A stretch of DNA of 64,000 nt from Talinum fruticosum (Eukaryota > Streptophyta > Magnoliopsida > Caryophyllales > Talinaceae), in contig JAITYX010000183.1 in the NCBI GenBank assembly GCA_021018815.1, positions 1 through 64,000 of the forward strand, in the 5' to 3' direction. Under the pieces are notes generated by a model. The model saw nothing but the letters and a program-made list of their open reading frames with translations, was not told the origin of the DNA and did not search any database. The translations under genes were made by a program, and so were the position numbers. Each line of letters begins with the position of its first letter. Position 1 is the first letter of the stretch. Below, in pieces: positions 60,761 to 64,000 of this stretch.

Positions 60761-61440
60761 AAAGTTGTAGAGATAGGAGTTGCCAAGCCCTTAATGATAC
60801 CATGTGAAAGACTCGCACCATCTTCCAAACCTGTGATTGTAGGATAAGTGTAAGTGATGGACAAGAAAGAAGCCGCAAATTTAGGAATGACGATTGTCAC
60901 CGGTACTAAACTCACGAGTCTTTCGATGTTGTATTTGACTCATGCGCCACCCATTCATTTATAATTACTCTTAGTTGCCTCCGACTTAAATTCAGATGAT
61001 CATAAGGCCGAATAGAGTACCAAATCAAGTTGCCAAATGAAAAGGTGGTAAAAGGCTTAATTCTTTATCGGCATGTGCCAAGGTCATATGTGGGGAGTTA
61101 CTTTTCGCAGACTTAATCCAATTTAATATGTGGGAATTGAGGTAATGTTAGGAATGGATTGGTTGGTGACATTTGAAGTGAACAAAGCTTGTAAAAGTTG
61201 TAAGATTATTTTAAAGGGCCAAAAAGAGAAAGAAGTGTGTCGGGAGGAAAAGATGCAAAGGAGTATTTCATAACTTCGAGTCATGAAGGTTAGTTAATTA
61301 CTAAGAAATGACTACATGAGGTATTGATGTTATGCTATTAAGGATAGAAAAGAATAGACAGATACAAATGTTATACCTGTAGCATTTGATTTTTCAGATG
61401 TATTTCTTAAAAAAGTTTTACATGGTTTACCACCTTAAAG
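60761..61440 (+). pseudogene. Element F: protease
   Basis: The active-site block reads FDSCATHSFI at about 60934-60963. The family has D-S-G-A-T-H-S-F-I, so the Gly after Ser is now Cys. Further traces such as VMLGMDWL near 61145-61165 fit the usual G-M-D-W-L block before RT. Confidence 0.8.
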
Positions 61441-62140
61441 GGAGATTGAGTTTGAGGTTAAACTAATTCCTGGCGCATAATTCATTTTCAAAGTGCCATA
61501 TAGGATGACCCCAATGGAACTCAAAGTGTTGAAAGCCAGCCTGATGAATTACTATAAAAAGGATTTATTAGGCCAAGTGTGTCAACTTGGAGAACTTTAG
61601 TCTTATTTGTGAAGGAGAAGGATGATACTTGGAGACCCTACATAGATTATACTGAAGCTAAACAAGATAACCCCTCCCCGAATAGGCATCCTTTACCCCG
61701 AATTAATGATTTGTTTGATCAACTTCAAGGGGTTGATGTGTTTTATCAACTTGGAGTTAAATAGAAAGATACTCCCAAAACTGCGTTTAGAACTAGATAT
61801 GGGCATCATGAATTTAAGGTGATTCTATGTGGACTTACCAATACACATGCGGCATCCATGAATTTCACAAATGGAACTTTTAGGCGTTATCCGGATAATT
61901 TGAGGTAGTAGTATTCACGATATTCTTATATACTCTAATGATAAGAGAAATTATGTTGAGCATGTGAGAATAGCGCTACAAACTTTGAGAAAACATCAAA
62001 TGTGTGCCAAATCGTAAAAATGTGAGTTCGGCTAGAGGAAGAGACATTTTTAGGCCTGTTGTTTCCAAAAAGGAGATTAAGGTCGATCCTTATAAGGTAA
62101 ACACGAGTAACGGAATGATCCAGACCAACTAATGTCAAGT
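61441..62140 (+). pseudogene. Element F: reverse transcriptase
   Basis: Blocks on the + strand are VPYRMTPMEL near 61490-61520, LVLFVKEKDDTWRPYIDY at 61597-61650, NRHPLPRINDLFDQLQGVDV near 61680-61740, [15 protein letters not shown] near 61800-61845, and a damaged catalytic stretch near 61895-61945 with DILIYSNDK readable after the lost Y-x-D-D. Stops are frequent. Confidence 0.82.
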
Positions 62141-62325
62141 AAATGAGGAGTGTTCTTAGGTTAGCGGATTCCTACAAGAGGTTTGTCGAGAATAAGTATC
62201 CGCTACCCCGAGTTGACGATTTGTTGATCGGATACAAGGAGTTAGCATATTTTACCAACTTGGAATTAAACAGGAAGATATTCCCAAAACTGCCATTAGA
62301 ATTAAATAATTGTCTCTTACTGATG
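62141..62325 (+). pseudogene. Element F: duplicated RT segment
   Basis: An open frame reads MRSVLRLADSYKRFVEN (the block that normally follows RT) and then returns to NKYPLPRVDDLLIGYKELAY and LELNRKIFPKLPLEL. This repeats the RT block already present at 61675-61790. It is therefore a chimeric joint inside the element. Confidence 0.75.
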
Positions 62326-62344
62326 AGAGCAATACTTTGAAAAA

Positions 62345-63300
62345 TGAATAGGAAAGACTAAGACAAAATCGAAAGAACTTAAAACCAATACTCAATCAAA
62401 TGAGACTGTGTCGGAGTCACTCGAGAATAGAGAATGAGCAACTGAAAAGAAAGCTCAATAAGTCTCAAGAACTTGTTTTCAAATTCACTTGAGGTCGAAA
62501 AACCTTGACATGCTTTTAGGCTCTCGGTGTGTCTCCTTCGAGAAAGAATGACTTGGTTTTAATGAAGAAGAGGAATCAAATTCCTATTCTAATCTTTTCA
62601 AAAAGGATTCCAGGACTGTAAAGTTCAGGAAAACCGAGCATGGTCCTATTCATACAAATGAACAGAGGACTAAGCTTAGACCAGCTTAAAAGAAAAAGCC
62701 TTCTCCTCCTGTTTACAAAAGAAAATATTTTCAAAAGAAAGAGACACACACTCAATTTTCTGGAAGGAAGACTCAAAATCATACTAGACTCAAAATTATT
62801 TAAATATGGGTTCCCAAAAGTGTTCTTCCTCATAAAAGGACCATAGTAAAGGGAGTTACTTGGGTTCGTAAGAGGAGGTGAGAAAGGTTAGTTTGTTATG
62901 TATTGCGGGTAAGTCGAAGAAGAAAAAGGGTCATTAGTACTTAGACAGTGGTTGCTCATGCCACATGTCAGGAGATTCAAGACTCTTCTTTGAGCTAGAA
63001 GATCCGAAAGGAGGAAAAGTCACATTTGGAGATAACAGACAAAGGAAAGATAGTAGGGATTGGCAAAATTGGTGAAGGAAACAACACCGTCAGCTCAGTC
63101 TACCTTGTCAAAGGACTCAAGTACACTCTCCTCAGCATTTCTTAGCTATGTGACAAAGTTCCGGAGGTAATATTCACTCATACCAACTGCAACATCTCCG
63201 ATGCAATCACCAAATAGACTAAGCTCTCAGGTTTGAGGTCGGGTAACACTTACATTATTCCTCTCTCGATTCAAGTCGAATTTATCTTATTTAAAATCAT
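62345..63300 (+). pseudogene. Copia E: gag C-terminus and protease
   Basis: ENEQLKRKLNKSQELVFKFT near 62435-62490 (same coiled-coil-like piece as in D), then a Lys-rich linker. The protease block YLDSGCSCHMSGDS lies at 62938-62980 with the catalytic D-S-G intact, followed by GGKVTFGDN near 63010. Frameshifts separate the pieces. Confidence 0.82.
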
Positions 63301-63303
63301 CTC

Positions 63304-64000
63304 GTGAATAATGATTCATGGACCTGGCATTATAGACTAGGTCATATTAGCATGCATACTATCAAGAAACTTACATCTCATGGATTGGTTGGGGGTTTAC
63401 TTAATTGTGCTTTCAAGAAAGACAAAATATGTGAGGCATGCACAAAAGCTAAGCAAGTAAGATCATCTTTCAAGCCACTTAAAGCTGTATCTACATCAAA
63501 AGTGCTTGAAATGCTTCATATGGATTTGTGTGGTGAAATTCCTATTAAAAGTCTTGGAGGTAAATGGTATGTACTTGTAGTTGTTGATGATTTCTCACGA
63601 TTTACTTGGGTGTGTTTTCTTAAGAACAAGAATGAAGCCTTTAAAGAGGTCACGAAGCTCGTAGAAAAATTCAAGTGGAGTCTCGGACTCGGATCGGAAG
63701 GATTTGAACCGATCATGGAAGGGAGTTCGACAGAATTTGCAGACTTCTATGACAAGAATGGCATCTCTCACAACTTCTCCGCATCGAGAACTCCTCAACG
63801 AGAATGGAGTAGTGGAGAGAAAGAACAGAACCCTTGAAGAAATATGAAGGACTATGATTATTGAAAATGATCTACCTTACCATTTCTAGATTGAGGCGAT
63901 CAACACATCAAATTACATACTCAACGGATGCCTCATCGGACCCATCTTGAAGAAAACACCCTACGAGCTTTACAAAGGGAAGAAACCCAACATCTCCTAC
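63304..64000 (+). pseudogene. Copia E: integrase, partial
   Basis: Longest clean pol frame in the window (63304-63837): WHYRLGHISMHTIKKL and CEACTKAKQVRSSFKPLK (zinc-binding His and Cys pairs), LEMLHMDLCGEIPIKSLGGK and VVVDDFSRFTWVCFLKNKNE (first catalytic Asp), then a core altered near EGSSTEFADFYDKNGISHNF. A frameshift at about 63790 puts VVERKNRTLEE in the next frame. Continues past the window end. Confidence 0.87.

Larger units (their letters stand above)
62340..64000 (+). mobile_element. Element E: Ty1/copia fragment (C/D family), runs off the window
   Basis: + strand copia with no 5' LTR or PBS. It starts in gag C-terminal sequence fused to the RT of F and reads on through protease and integrase to the window end (LYKGKKP). 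Similar to C and D. Confidence 0.88.

Overview
This window is plant nuclear DNA made almost entirely of nested, decayed transposable elements. The evidence is Ty1/copia and Ty3/gypsy polyproteins with plant-type long LTRs, a CACTA DNA transposon, plant-type primer-binding sites, and a plant mobile domain (PMD) reading frame. I found no intact host gene, tRNA, rRNA or CRISPR array. Every coding region is a pseudogene with stops or frameshifts. The species cannot be told from the sequence; a repeat-rich angiosperm fits best. Elements are lettered A to K for reference.

The nesting can be read from junctions and target-site duplications (TSDs). Element A is a Ty3/gypsy Tat-lineage element on the + strand. 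It enters from the left edge (1-585, reverse transcriptase) and resumes at 42151, ending with its 3' LTR at 45717-47666. A itself sits in an older LTR of the same family (I, 47667-48411). A is split inside its RT by element B, a relative on the minus strand (586-42150, TSD gcagg/gcacg). B runs right to left: 5' LTR, PBS, leader with tandem repeats, gag, protease, RT/RNase H, integrase, a long 3' region with an antisense PMD frame, PPT, 3' LTR. B was then hit three times. CACTA transposon X (31296-36050, TSD TTT) lies between protease and RT. Copia C (5575-24143, TSD ATGAA) lies in the antisense PMD frame. Solo LTR J (3030-4987, TSD GGCTG) lies in the 3' untranslated part. Copia D (10537-18689) lies inside the RT of C.

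Right of 48.4 kb the order is: about 1.3 kb of unrecognised sequence with one small minus-strand reading frame; solo LTR G of chromovirus type (49682-52767); 0.6 kb unassigned; a Tat-family 3' LTR and PPT remnant (H, about 53400-54701); another Tat-family LTR (K, from 54702) broken by gypsy element F (56339 to about 62330, + strand, with 5' LTR, PBS, gag, PR and RT); and a copia fragment E (about 62340 to the window end).

The items most worth a second look are: (1) a conserved stem-loop in the Tat LTRs, seen in five copies with compensatory changes; (2) the antisense PMD frame with its own TATA box, conserved in A and B; (3) CACTA element X, which shows no recognisable transposase but carries three long foldbacks and one near-continuous 240-bp hairpin; and (4) complementary domain losses in A and B, and deletion scars in D and F.
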